37,316 nt of DNA from Candidatus Zixiibacteriota bacterium (GTDB lineage: Bacteria > Zixibacteria > MSB-5A5 > UM-FILTER-46-8): positions 1 through 37,316 of the forward strand of contig WJIJ01000076.1 in assembly GCA_014730345.1 (NCBI GenBank), read 5' to 3'. The translations under genes were made by a program, and so were the position numbers. Below are positions 27,945-36,948 of the stretch, in pieces. Below the pieces are notes generated by a model. The model searched no databases. It was not told the DNA's origin and was given only the letters and a program-made list of their open reading frames with translations. Each line of letters opens with the position of its first letter. Position 1 is the stretch's first letter.

Positions 27945-29825
27945 TCAAAAAGACCGGCTCAATGAAACCGTAAACTTATCATCACGTATGTGACCCCGCC
28001 TCCAACCATCTATTATACGTCTTGAAGCCGCAAAAGTAAACCTTTCCAGCTCGGAAAATATATACTCAAATTGTAAACTTATTATCCGCTGATCCTGCCG
28101 GTCCTTCATTACCCGCGCCTTCTCGATCGGAGCTTCATCGTCTGTCGGGTCGGTTTCCTCGGTATGCTCCCACTCACGCTTGTAATCGAAACTGTAACCG
28201 GGAAGTACACGGAACCTCCCGAAGAACAGGTAATCAAAGGTGATATTCCCGAAATGAGTACGCCGGTCCCAGCTTGTCAGTTGCTGCCACTGCTCATCCC
28301 AGACCAACTGCCCGTAATCCTCGTAACGGTATCCGTATTCTATATCCATAATTAAATTTTCCGAGAATCTATATTCCATCCTGCTCCGTGAATCACCCCG
28401 CCGGAAGATACGGTTGCGCGAATTCAATAACCTTTTTTCATAATCGTATGTTATATAATTCGCCTGTATCTCGAAATTCTGGTAAACGGATAGTTTCTCC
28501 GATACCGACCATACTATTCCCGGAGCAAGCAAATATGTATAATTGCTGTTGTTATCCGCCGAGCTTAATCTGCTCAAATATATCTGGTCGAAACTCCTGT
28601 AACCGAAACGGACATTCGAACGCAGGTATTTGCTCCATATCCGGCTGTAGGTAAGATTGAAAATTTCGCTGGATACATCACGGTCTGCTATTAATGCGAA
28701 CTCATCAGGATGATAAAACGAACGCACTCCCACCGATGCGTCCGCGCTCAATGAATCCCGGTCGGTTATATCAAATGTTAATATACAGCCCAGCTCCCCG
28801 TAAGACGACTCCTGGTCCCGCTCATCAAGCCCGAAATCTTCATCATAACCGCTGAAACGATAATGAACCGTAATTTCCGGCGTTCGGTCCGCGATATGGA
28901 ATTTCCTGCCTGCGCTGACCACCAAATTATGCGAGAAACGGGAGTTATCCCTGTCCTTCAAACGCGAAAGCTCCGATGAATCGGCTTCCTCCGACGTATA
29001 GCGATACTCATTGAAATCGATAGCGGCTTCGATCCTCGTTTGTACTCCCAGGGGAATTCCCTTAATTAATATACTCTCCAACGCCCGTTCGTGCTTCACC
29101 TGTGAGTTTGTTCCTTCAAGCGAATACGCCGAAGCATAGTATTTCCGCTTCCCCCGGAAATCAACATACTTGACCAAAAAGCTGTCTCCACCGGCAAAAC
29201 TCTTTGAATACTCTCCCGTAAAAGTGAACTCATTGGAAGGTATCGTCCGGAAAATATTCTCCTCTATACTGAACTCCGCGTTCAACCTGTCCCTTCCAAA
29301 AACACGGCTGTCCACCATCGCGTTCCAGAACATCTTCGCGCCCCTGTCCAACCGTTTCCCGAGCTCTTCATCCCGCGAAGTTATCATCCCGCCCAAACGG
29401 TAATTGAACTTCAACCAGCGGGTAAGCCTGTAAACGGCCCCGCCGGTAATCTCCGAATCCTGCAATCTTCTCTGCCCCAATGAATTATAACTTTGATAGA
29501 TGTCGAAATTCACGCCAACTCGCGGCGAAAACTGGTATGTCAGCCTGCTGTTTATCTCACGGTCCTCCTGCCACTGATCCGCCCCCGATGCTATCAGCGA
29601 TTCCTTAATCAGCGTTGAACGAAGCCTGCCGTCGATAAGTACCCGGAACCTATCCGATGGCTTATAATTATACAACAGCGAGCTCTCCCACCTGTAGGTC
29701 TGGTTATCCTGGTTAAAAAGCGTTCTGAATGTTGAACCTTCCGCCTCCGTTAAGATTGCCATACACAACAATATAACTACAACTCCAAAACGGATAACTC
29801 CTGCCGTATTCGATGAAGGGCTCAT
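27945..29825 (-). CDS. Putative outer-membrane beta-barrel protein
   Basis: Signal peptide, alternating aromatic/polar beta-strand pattern throughout (e.g. RWLKFNYRLGGMITSRDEELG, KYLRSNVRFGYRSFDQIYLSR), terminal KFTVSLSRSF ending in Phe. ATGA overlap with the rsmA stop. Confidence 0.72.
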   Translation of the reverse strand: MSPSSNTAGVIRFGVVVILLCMAILTEAEGSTFRTLFNQDNQTYRWESSLLYNYKPSDRFRVLIDGRLRSTLIKESLIASGADQWQEDREINSRLTYQFSPRVGVNFDIYQSYNSLGQRRLQDSEITGGAVYRLTRWLKFNYRLGGMITSRDEELGKRLDRGAKMFWNAMVDSRVFGRDRLNAEFSIEENIFRTIPSNEFTFTGEYSKSFAGGDSFLVKYVDFRGKRKYYASAYSLEGTNSQVKHERALESILIKGIPLGVQTRIEAAIDFNEYRYTSEEADSSELSRLKDRDNSRFSHNLVVSAGRKFHIADRTPEITVHYRFSGYDEDFGLDERDQESSYGELGCILTFDITDRDSLSADASVGVRSFYHPDEFALIADRDVSSEIFNLTYSRIWSKYLRSNVRFGYRSFDQIYLSRLSSADNNSNYTYLLAPGIVWSVSEKLSVYQNFEIQANYITYDYEKRLLNSRNRIFRRGDSRSRMEYRFSENLIMDIEYGYRYEDYGQLVWDEQWQQLTSWDRRTHFGNITFDYLFFGRFRVLPGYSFDYKREWEHTEETDPTDDEAPIEKARVMKDRQDQRIISLQFEYIFSELERFTFAASRRIIDGWRRGHIRDDKFTVSLSRSF

Positions 29826-30610
29826 ATCTTTGTCTTAACTATCCTGTACATATCCACTAACTCGCGTGCCGAAAACTCCCCGGGCCTTTTATCTATGTCA
29901 AACCCCTCCTGTTCTAATATATCGGAAATCTCCTCAACTTCCAAACCCTCAATACCTTTCAAGTTATTGCGTATCTTTTTCCTCCTCTGGGAGAATACTA
30001 CCTTGATAAAATCGATAAATCCTTCGCGTCCCTCCATTTCTATCAAAGACTCCGAACGCCTGCTTAATCTAATTACCCCCGAGTCTACTTTGGGCCGGGG
30101 ATTAAAACTTCCCGCACCCACCGTAAAAAGATACTCCGGATGAAAATCTATCGCGCTAACTATACTCAGGACTCCATATTCCTTGCTACCCTCCCCCCGG
30201 CATATCCTGCGGGCTACCTCTTTCTGCACCATTAACACTACCACCGGAAAAAACATGCACTTATCCGATATCCAGCGCATTAAAAGGCCGGATATATGAT
30301 ATGGTATATTACCGCACAGGTAAACCGCGCCCCCACTATTCAAACTCGCCGGATCGATCTTCAATATATCATTATTGATAACATCAGCCTTGCCCGAAAA
30401 TTCAATACTCAAACGCCCGGCGAGTCCTCTATCTATCTCCACCACCTTTACATTATCATACAACTCCGTCAATGCTTCCGTGAGCCTGCCCCGGCCGCCG
30501 CCGATTTCCACCACCATAGATCCCGGAGGAACATCTCCCAGCGATTTAGCGATTCTTTCTGCAATCCTTTTATTGGTTAGAAAATATTGGGAAAGGGATT
30601 TACGGCTCAT
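29822..30610 (-). CDS. rsmA: 16S rRNA (adenine1518/1519-N6)-dimethyltransferase
   Basis: SLSQYFLTNKRIAERIAKSLGDVPPGSMVVEIGGGRGRLTEAL, CGNIPYHISGLLMRWI (NxPY motif), MVQKEVARRICRGEGSKEYGVLSIV, NPRPKVDSGVIRL, FSQRRKKIRNNLKG. Confidence 0.96.
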   Translation of the reverse strand: MSRKSLSQYFLTNKRIAERIAKSLGDVPPGSMVVEIGGGRGRLTEALTELYDNVKVVEIDRGLAGRLSIEFSGKADVINNDILKIDPASLNSGGAVYLCGNIPYHISGLLMRWISDKCMFFPVVVLMVQKEVARRICRGEGSKEYGVLSIVSAIDFHPEYLFTVGAGSFNPRPKVDSGVIRLSRRSESLIEMEGREGFIDFIKVVFSQRRKKIRNNLKGIEGLEVEEISDILEQEGFDIDKRPGEFSARELVDMYRIVKTKI

Positions 30611-30623
30611 GGGGCCTCCAGTC

Positions 30624-31991
30624 TCACCCCTTGTTATATTCCCTGATACGCAGTTTCGCGCCTATCCCGTCCGCTATACGCTGACATTCATCCAACTCAG
30701 CTTTGGGGATATCCACAACCGATAGCGTAACCTCCGGTATCCGCCCCACGCATTCCCGGGCGAAATCCAAAAGCGCGTCAAACGCCCTTTCGGGGTCCGC
30801 CGGTTTGCATATCTTGTTGTAACGCTCCTTGTTGGACGCGTTCAAACTTATCGAAACCGAATCAAGAACCCCGGCTATATCCGGCGCTATATTCCGCCCG
30901 TTGATAAGGCTTCCCTGACCATTGGTGTTCAACCTTAATCGCGTACCCCTCTTTTTCAATTCCCGGGCAACTTCCAGCAGTGTATCCAGACGGTATGTCG
31001 GCTCTCCGTACCCGCAAAAAACAACCTCGTCATAACCGCCGGTATCTCCGGCCTCCTTAATTATCTCCTCGGTTGTCGGCTCATAATTCAACCTCAGGTT
31101 GTAACCGCGTATCTTGTAATCGGTCTTCCGCGAGCAGAAAAAGCAGTTGTTACTGCACTCATTGGTGATATTCAAATAAAGCGAGTTGCGGATTACATAC
31201 GCTATCCTGCCGGAGTCCTCCTGCGCTATCCCGAAAAGCCTCCTCGCGTTGTTATCGGTAATACGCCCTATCTCCTCCGGACTCAATGGCGCGAATATCT
31301 CCGCGAGTTTTTCGGCAACATAACGGACATAGACCGGCTTGTTCATCTTTCCCCGGTACGGCGCCGGCGCCAAAAACGGGCAGTCGGTCTCCACCAGTAT
31401 ATTCTCTATCCCCGCGTACTCCGCCATCACCGGCGCACGGGATTTCTTGAATGTGATCGTACCGTTAAATGAAAATACGAACCCGAGCTTCTTGCCCGCG
31501 TCGATATGTTTTTCCTCTCCCGCGAAACAATGAAGCACTCCGCCGACCTCCTCCGCTCCGTTATACGCCAGCACATCTATCGCTTCCTCGTACGCTTCCC
31601 GGACATGCACCACCAGCGGCAAATTCAGCTTCCGCGCCAACCGAATCTGTTTTTCGAATGCCTCGTACTGCGCCTTCTTCGGGCTTAAATTCCGGTAAAA
31701 ATCCAGCCCGATCTCCCCGATAGCCACTACCCTCTCCGATGATGCCATCTCCTCCAGCTTCACCAAACCCTCCGAGGTCAGCTTCGAAGCGTCGTGCGGA
31801 TGAAATCCAACCGTTGCCCATATACTCTCATACCGGTTGGCGAGCTCCACCGATTTGCGCGATGATGCCATATCAACGCCTATATTTACTATCCCCGTCA
31901 GCCCGTTATCGAATGATTCCTTTATAATATCATTACGGATACCGTCGTATTGCGAGAAATCGAGATGAGCATGTGAATCAAAAAGGTTCAT
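30624..31991 (-). CDS. TatD family DNase fused to a C-terminal radical SAM domain
   Basis: N-terminal TatD: FDSHAHLDFSQYD, TVGFHPHDAS, IGEIGLDFYRN, LVVHVREAYEEA, GVLHCFAGEEKH, ILVETDCPFLAP. C-terminal radical SAM: LYLNITNECSNNCFFCSRK (CxxxCxxC), VVFCGYGEPTYRLD, RLNTNGQGSLING, DSVSISLNASNKERYNKICKP. Confidence 0.9.
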   Translation of the reverse strand: MNLFDSHAHLDFSQYDGIRNDIIKESFDNGLTGIVNIGVDMASSRKSVELANRYESIWATVGFHPHDASKLTSEGLVKLEEMASSERVVAIGEIGLDFYRNLSPKKAQYEAFEKQIRLARKLNLPLVVHVREAYEEAIDVLAYNGAEEVGGVLHCFAGEEKHIDAGKKLGFVFSFNGTITFKKSRAPVMAEYAGIENILVETDCPFLAPAPYRGKMNKPVYVRYVAEKLAEIFAPLSPEEIGRITDNNARRLFGIAQEDSGRIAYVIRNSLYLNITNECSNNCFFCSRKTDYKIRGYNLRLNYEPTTEEIIKEAGDTGGYDEVVFCGYGEPTYRLDTLLEVARELKKRGTRLRLNTNGQGSLINGRNIAPDIAGVLDSVSISLNASNKERYNKICKPADPERAFDALLDFARECVGRIPEVTLSVVDIPKAELDECQRIADGIGAKLRIREYNKG

Positions 31992-32030
31992 ATTAATCCG
32001 ACTGCTTATGTATCTTTTCTTTAAGCCTCA

Positions 32031-32059
32031 AAGATAAACAATCTATATATCCTTGGCAA
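32031..32059 (-). promoter_or_regulatory. Putative sigma70-type promoter for the tatD-rSAM/rsmA transcription unit
   Basis: Minus strand TTGCCA-17 bp-TATCTT, with the -10 about 40 bp upstream of the start codon at 31991. Confidence 0.4.
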
Positions 32060-32135
32060 GCTACTTAAAGCTCAACCTCCTTCTTCAAATCCAACATATT
32101 TGTAAAAATATATGTTTTAATAGCTAAATTTTTAC

Positions 32136-32165
32136 TCGACTTATTCGAAACAATTAACGTATATT
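32136..32165 (+). promoter_or_regulatory. Putative promoter for the S9 peptidase gene
   Basis: TCGACT-18 bp-TATATT in an AT-rich divergent intergenic region, about 36 bp upstream of ATG 32201. Weak -35. Confidence 0.3.
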
Positions 32166-32200
32166 ACAGTTAGGGTATAACATCGAAAGTGCGGGATACC

Positions 32201-34138
32201 ATGTTAAAGAAAAATAGAAAAACATTAATACTGTTCTCCATATTTGCTATATCTGCAATTTTAACCTTATCAAATTGTTCCCAACCCGAAAAAAAACTTA
32301 TTCCCCGCGAAGTGCTTTTTGGAAATCCTACTACCCAGAAACCGCTTATCTCACCCGATGGCTCTATGCTCGCCTATCTCGCCCCGGTCAGCGGCGTTAT
32401 GAACGTCTGGGTAAAGGAACTCGGAGCCGAGGAAGCCAAACCCGTTACCTCCGATAAAAACCGGGGAATATATTATTATGCCTGGACCTATGACAGCGAA
32501 AACCTTGTCTACCTCCAGGATATCGGCGGCGATGAAAACTGGCGACTTTATATTGTTAACCTTAAAACCCGGGAAGTGCGTGATTTAACCCCGTATGACA
32601 TGGTTCAGGCGCGGGTTATCGCCATGGAAAAAGAATATCCCGCCAAATGCCTTGTGGGCTTAAACAAGGAAAACCTTCGTTATCACGATGTCTACCTTCT
32701 GGATATGACTACCGGCGAACTCGAACTCGTCGCCAAAAACGACGGCTCCATCACCAGTTGGATTTCCGACCACGACCTTAACATAAGAGCCGCCGTCTCC
32801 GTCAACGAACAGGGCGGCCTTGACTTGATGGTCAAACCTGATGTTAAAGACGATTTCAAAAAGATCCTGACCTGGGATTATGAAAATACCCTTTCCAGCG
32901 GCCCGATTTACTTCGCCGGCGATAACACTAACCTGTATATCCTCGATTCCCGCGATGTCAACGCCAACCGTCTGGCTCTTTTAAATATCAAAACCGGTGA
33001 ATACAAACCCATCGCCGAGGACCCGGTTTACGACATATCCAAAATATGGGTCAATCCCCAAACCTACGAAATCCAGTTGGTCGGCTACCAGAAAGACAGG
33101 CTCGAATGGCAGGCGCTCGATGAATCGGTCGCCGATGATGTAAAAATTATCAAAGCAGTCCACCACGGAGATTTCCATTTTTACAACAGCGACTTAGCTA
33201 ATAATATTTGGCTGTTAGGATTCACCACCGATGACGGCTCCATTCCATATTACCTCTATGACCGCCGGGCCAAGAAGGCAACTTTCCTTTTCTACCACCG
33301 CCCCGAACTAAACGATTATAAACTTGCTTCCATGGAACCGATTTCCTATGAAGCGCGGGATGGATTGACCATCCATGGGTATATAACTTTCCCGCCGGAC
33401 ACCACCCGTAAAGACCTGCCCATGGTGCTCAACGTTCACGGCGGACCTTACTACCGGGATACCTGGGGATATGACCCCGAAGCCCAATGGCTGGCTAACC
33501 GCGGATATATCTGCCTGCAGATTAATTACCGGGGCTCCACAGGTTACGGCAAAGAGTTCCTCAATGCCGGCAACCGCGAATGGGGCGGCAAAATGCACAA
33601 TGACCTCATCGATGGCGTAAATTGGGCAATAGATAAAGGCTATGCCGATCCCGAAAAAGTCGCCATCTACGGACAGTCCTTCGGCGGTTACTCCGCGCTG
33701 GTAGGGGCTACCTTTACCCCCGATGTCTTCAAATGCGCCATCAGCGTGGTCGGAATCAGCAACCTGGTTACATGGATCAAAACCATGCCCCCATACTGGT
33801 CCGCCGCCAAGAAAATGATGTATAAGCGGATCGGCAATCCCGAAACCGACCTCGAATTTCTAAAATCCCGCTCCCCCCTGTTTAAAATCGATAACATTAA
33901 GCACCCGATTCTCATCGCCCACGGCAAAAACGACGCCCGTGTGAAAGAATCCGAATCCGAACAGTTCGTGAAAGCCATGCGTAAAAAGGGAATCCAGTAT
34001 GAATATCTCGTCTTCGAAGATGAGGGCCACGGATTCACCAAACCGGAAAACAAACTGAAATTCTACGCCCATGCCGAACGTTTCCTCGCCGAACACCTCG
34101 GGGGCAAATTCGAACCCTATAACCAGGATGAAAAATAG
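32201..34138 (+). CDS. S9 prolyl oligopeptidase-family peptidase, lipoprotein
   Basis: Lipobox LTLSNCSQ; N-terminal propeller (PLISPDGSMLAYLAPVSGVMNVWV); hydrolase domain with GQSFGGYSALVG nucleophile, HGKNDARV aspartate loop and DEGHGF histidine. ATG at 32201 preferred over the GTG at 32189 used in the ORF track. Confidence 0.93.
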   Translation: MLKKNRKTLILFSIFAISAILTLSNCSQPEKKLIPREVLFGNPTTQKPLISPDGSMLAYLAPVSGVMNVWVKELGAEEAKPVTSDKNRGIYYYAWTYDSENLVYLQDIGGDENWRLYIVNLKTREVRDLTPYDMVQARVIAMEKEYPAKCLVGLNKENLRYHDVYLLDMTTGELELVAKNDGSITSWISDHDLNIRAAVSVNEQGGLDLMVKPDVKDDFKKILTWDYENTLSSGPIYFAGDNTNLYILDSRDVNANRLALLNIKTGEYKPIAEDPVYDISKIWVNPQTYEIQLVGYQKDRLEWQALDESVADDVKIIKAVHHGDFHFYNSDLANNIWLLGFTTDDGSIPYYLYDRRAKKATFLFYHRPELNDYKLASMEPISYEARDGLTIHGYITFPPDTTRKDLPMVLNVHGGPYYRDTWGYDPEAQWLANRGYICLQINYRGSTGYGKEFLNAGNREWGGKMHNDLIDGVNWAIDKGYADPEKVAIYGQSFGGYSALVGATFTPDVFKCAISVVGISNLVTWIKTMPPYWSAAKKMMYKRIGNPETDLEFLKSRSPLFKIDNIKHPILIAHGKNDARVKESESEQFVKAMRKKGIQYEYLVFEDEGHGFTKPENKLKFYAHAERFLAEHLGGKFEPYNQDEK

Positions 34139-34190
34139 TACTTCCATCAGGCGCGGCTTCCCCGCTATTTAAAAATATTTTTGCCCTCCC

Positions 34191-34784
34191 CTATAATTCC
34201 GTATTGATTACTTCCAGCAATTTAGCCTTGTAATTGGCTTTCTGTTCGTCGCTGATTCCTTTGGAACCGTGAGTTGCCAAAATACCCAGTATATGCGTGG
34301 CGTAACTGAGCTTCTCATCATACGGGATATTTTCCATTAGCCGTTTCATGCAACCGGGCATCATCTGTTGCTGGCGCTCGGGAATCGCCACTTTCAAATC
34401 TTCACGCTCGAACATCTTCGACATCATATTCTCTTTTCTATCCACCATCTTCTCGGCGGGCATCTCCCGGAGCATGGTCGACATAAATGGACCCATAATC
34501 CTGGGCATAATCTCCATCATATCGACCTCTTTGCCATGCTCAGCCATAATAGCCTTCACCTCATCGAACATCTTCGGCATCATCGTCAGCATCATCTTGG
34601 GCATTATCTCCAGCATGTTTATCTGCTCCATCATCTTCGGCATCATCTTCAACATCATCTCCTGCTTCTCTTCCTTGCTCATCGTGCCCATCATCTTGTC
34701 CATCATCTTATCCATCATGGCGTCTTTATCTTCTTTGCTCATGCCTCCGAGCATTACGCCCATCATTTTGTCCATCATGCCCAT
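34191..34784 (-). CDS. Methionine-rich hypothetical protein
   Basis: MGMMDKMMGVMLGGMSKEDKDAMMDKMMDKMMGTMSKEEKQEMMLKMMPKMMEQINMLEIMPKMMLTMMPKM...; by hand count about 43 of 197 residues are Met, all in roughly the first 150 residues. Confidence 0.75.
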   Translation of the reverse strand: MGMMDKMMGVMLGGMSKEDKDAMMDKMMDKMMGTMSKEEKQEMMLKMMPKMMEQINMLEIMPKMMLTMMPKMFDEVKAIMAEHGKEVDMMEIMPRIMGPFMSTMLREMPAEKMVDRKENMMSKMFEREDLKVAIPERQQQMMPGCMKRLMENIPYDEKLSYATHILGILATHGSKGISDEQKANYKAKLLEVINTEL

Positions 34785-34922
34785 TATTTTACCTCCATCA
34801 GCGTTATAATGCGGTTTGTTTTTATCCAGATTTTTAATTGATTGAATTTATGCGAAGTTTTCCGAAGCTGAATTTAGTGATTGAATATAATTTGCTTAAC
34901 TGAAAACGGCAAATATTTGTAA

Positions 34923-36356
34923 TTATTTTTTAACCGCCCTCGAGACTATTGCTCTTAACATCCCCTTAAAAACAATCAAATGCACCGGATAAATACCATA
35001 CCAGTATACAAACCCAAAAAGCCCCTTGGGATAATAGAGCGCCCTCTGCCTGACACGGCATAAATCTCCACCCTCGGGTTTTAAATCAAACTCCAGCCAC
35101 GCCCGCCCCCACAAATTTATCTCCGCCGTCAATACCGCCCTACGGTTTGCTGTTACCTCTTCCACACGCCAGAAATCAACCCTATCGCCAACATTCAGTT
35201 TTTCCGGATCGCTCCTCCCCTTGCGAAAACCGATACCCCCCAAAAGCTTATCGATATATCCCCTCAACCTCCACAGCCAATCGGCAAAATACCAGCCGTT
35301 ATCCCCTCCTATCTTCTCAATAATTCCAAATACCCTCTCCGCCGGTACCCCCGATATAACCTCCCTGCTGTCGGAAAGATAATGCGATGGTTCTATCAAC
35401 TCACGCCTTATCTCCGGGGTGATATCATGTCCGAGCGCGTCTGATTCCAACGGGTACTTCCCGGTAAACGCCCTATAAACGGCATCTTCATAACTTTTGG
35501 GCTTGAATTTAAAAATCTTCAGGGCATCATCATTCTCGCAAACGGTCTCATACCTTACCCCTTCTATCAACGCCCGCGCCAGGTGCGATGGTATCGGGGT
35601 CACGAAATCAACCCAGTACGATGACAGCCTCGGCGTCAATACCGGCACCTGTATCAAGAACCTCTTCAATCCCAGCGCCTTGGCGAACCTGACCATCATA
35701 TCCCGGTAGCTCATCACCTCCGGCCCGCCTATATCAATTATCCTTCCCTCAGCCTCTTTTTTATCAATAGATTCAACAAGGTAGCGCACTACATCATCAA
35801 TTGCGATCGGCTGGGTACCGGTCATCACCCATCGGGGACATATCATTACCGGCAAACGGTTTACCAGGTGGTGGATCATCTCGAATGACAGGCTTCCGCT
35901 TCCCAGTATTACCGCCGCACGGAATTCGGTTAACGGAACATTGCCCTTGCGAAGCCTGTCGCCGACTGAGTGCCTGCTTCTCAAATGCGCCGATTGCTCC
36001 ACATCCCTGCGTCCCAAACCGCCAAGATAAATAATCCGCTTTACACCCGATTTTTCCGCCTCCGCCAATGTGTTGCCGGCGGCCAGCTCATCTAAATCCT
36101 CGAATTTCGATTCGCCGGCACCCATCGAATGCACCAGGTAATATACAAAATCGATCCCCTCAAAAACGCCCTCGAGAGTCCCCCGCTTGAGTACATCCCC
36201 TTCGACCGCATGGACTTTATCCCTTAAATTATCGGGCAGTTTAATCTTGTTTCGCACAAGGCATCTCACCAAATGCCCCCGGGTAAGCAATTCCGGGATA
36301 AGCTTTGAACCGACATATCCTGTCGCGCCCAGAACAAGTATTGAGGCCAATTTCAA
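34923..36356 (-). CDS. SDR/NAD(P)-binding epimerase-like protein with C-terminal DUF2867-like domain
   Basis: ILVLGATGYVGSKLIPELLTRGHLVRCLVRN (Rossmann GxxGxxG), YYLVHSMGAGESKFEDLDELAAGN, RIIYLGGLGRR, C-terminal DFWRVEEVTANRRAVLTAEINLWGRAWLEFDLKPEGGDLCRVRQRALYYPKGLFGFVYWYGIYPVH. Confidence 0.88.
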   Translation of the reverse strand: MKLASILVLGATGYVGSKLIPELLTRGHLVRCLVRNKIKLPDNLRDKVHAVEGDVLKRGTLEGVFEGIDFVYYLVHSMGAGESKFEDLDELAAGNTLAEAEKSGVKRIIYLGGLGRRDVEQSAHLRSRHSVGDRLRKGNVPLTEFRAAVILGSGSLSFEMIHHLVNRLPVMICPRWVMTGTQPIAIDDVVRYLVESIDKKEAEGRIIDIGGPEVMSYRDMMVRFAKALGLKRFLIQVPVLTPRLSSYWVDFVTPIPSHLARALIEGVRYETVCENDDALKIFKFKPKSYEDAVYRAFTGKYPLESDALGHDITPEIRRELIEPSHYLSDSREVISGVPAERVFGIIEKIGGDNGWYFADWLWRLRGYIDKLLGGIGFRKGRSDPEKLNVGDRVDFWRVEEVTANRRAVLTAEINLWGRAWLEFDLKPEGGDLCRVRQRALYYPKGLFGFVYWYGIYPVHLIVFKGMLRAIVSRAVKK

Positions 36357-36625
36357 TCTCCGTAAGTTTATAATCTACTATAGCATATTAATCCCTAAAA
36401 TAAAAGCATAAAATATTCGACATTTCTTATACATCTATTATCATAACTGCCTTCAGGAGGCAATGTTCCAGCCAACAAAGATATATGTATCCCCATAATG
36501 CCAATAAACACATGATATTATAAAAACTTTCCAAAAACATAGACAATGTGGGAACATTTTATAGACACTCCGGTTATAAGTTACAAATAAACGAAACTAA
36601 GACCAATTGTCAAAGGAGATTAAAA

Positions 36626-36808
36626 ATGAAGAATAACATTAACAAATACGGAAACGGCTCCAGCTACTCTGGCGCCAGACCCATGAAAGCCGTCATCGAC
36701 GAACATGGAAATGAATGGCTTTGTGATGATAACGTAAACACTGTCATGGACTACGCCGGTCAGGGTTGCTGGCGCACCGATGAAATGGCATTTAACCGAA
36801 ACGACTAA
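36626..36808 (+). CDS. 60-aa orphan small protein
   Basis: Strong RBS AAAGGAGAT just before ATG 36626; product MKNNINKYGNGSSYSGARPMKAVIDEHGNEWLCDDNVNTVMDYAGQGCWRTDEMAFNRND; strong terminator directly downstream. ORF track start at 36548 is probably over-extended. Confidence 0.75.
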   Translation: MKNNINKYGNGSSYSGARPMKAVIDEHGNEWLCDDNVNTVMDYAGQGCWRTDEMAFNRND

Positions 36809-36830
36809 CTAATAGCGTCTTCCGGCTGTC

Positions 36831-36861
36831 AGGGCGGATCTTAAGGTCCGCCCTTTTTTTA
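36831..36861 (+). terminator. Intrinsic terminator of the 60-aa small gene
   Basis: agggcgga(tcttaagg)tccgccct inverted repeat followed by T7. Confidence 0.88.
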
Positions 36862-36948
36862 TCTTCAGCACAAAGGCTCCATCCCCCGCCGCGAAACAGT
36901 GGCATGTTCTTGAATAAATGGCACATCCTTCATGTCATTCCCGCGCTA

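Noticed and set aside
34139-34190. Possible bidirectional terminator between the S9 peptidase and Met-rich genes (gcggcttccccgc, taaaaatattttt)
   Set aside because: The GC stem is short and imperfect and separated from the T-run; not strong enough to call.
34368-34841. Plus-strand ORF rich in histidine (HHLRHHRQHHLGHYLQHVYLLHHLRHHLQHH), looks like a metal-binding protein
   Set aside because: It is the antisense of the methionine-rich gene (ATG codons read as CAT on the other strand). The Met-rich minus ORF fits better, with ordinary non-repetitive C-terminal sequence.
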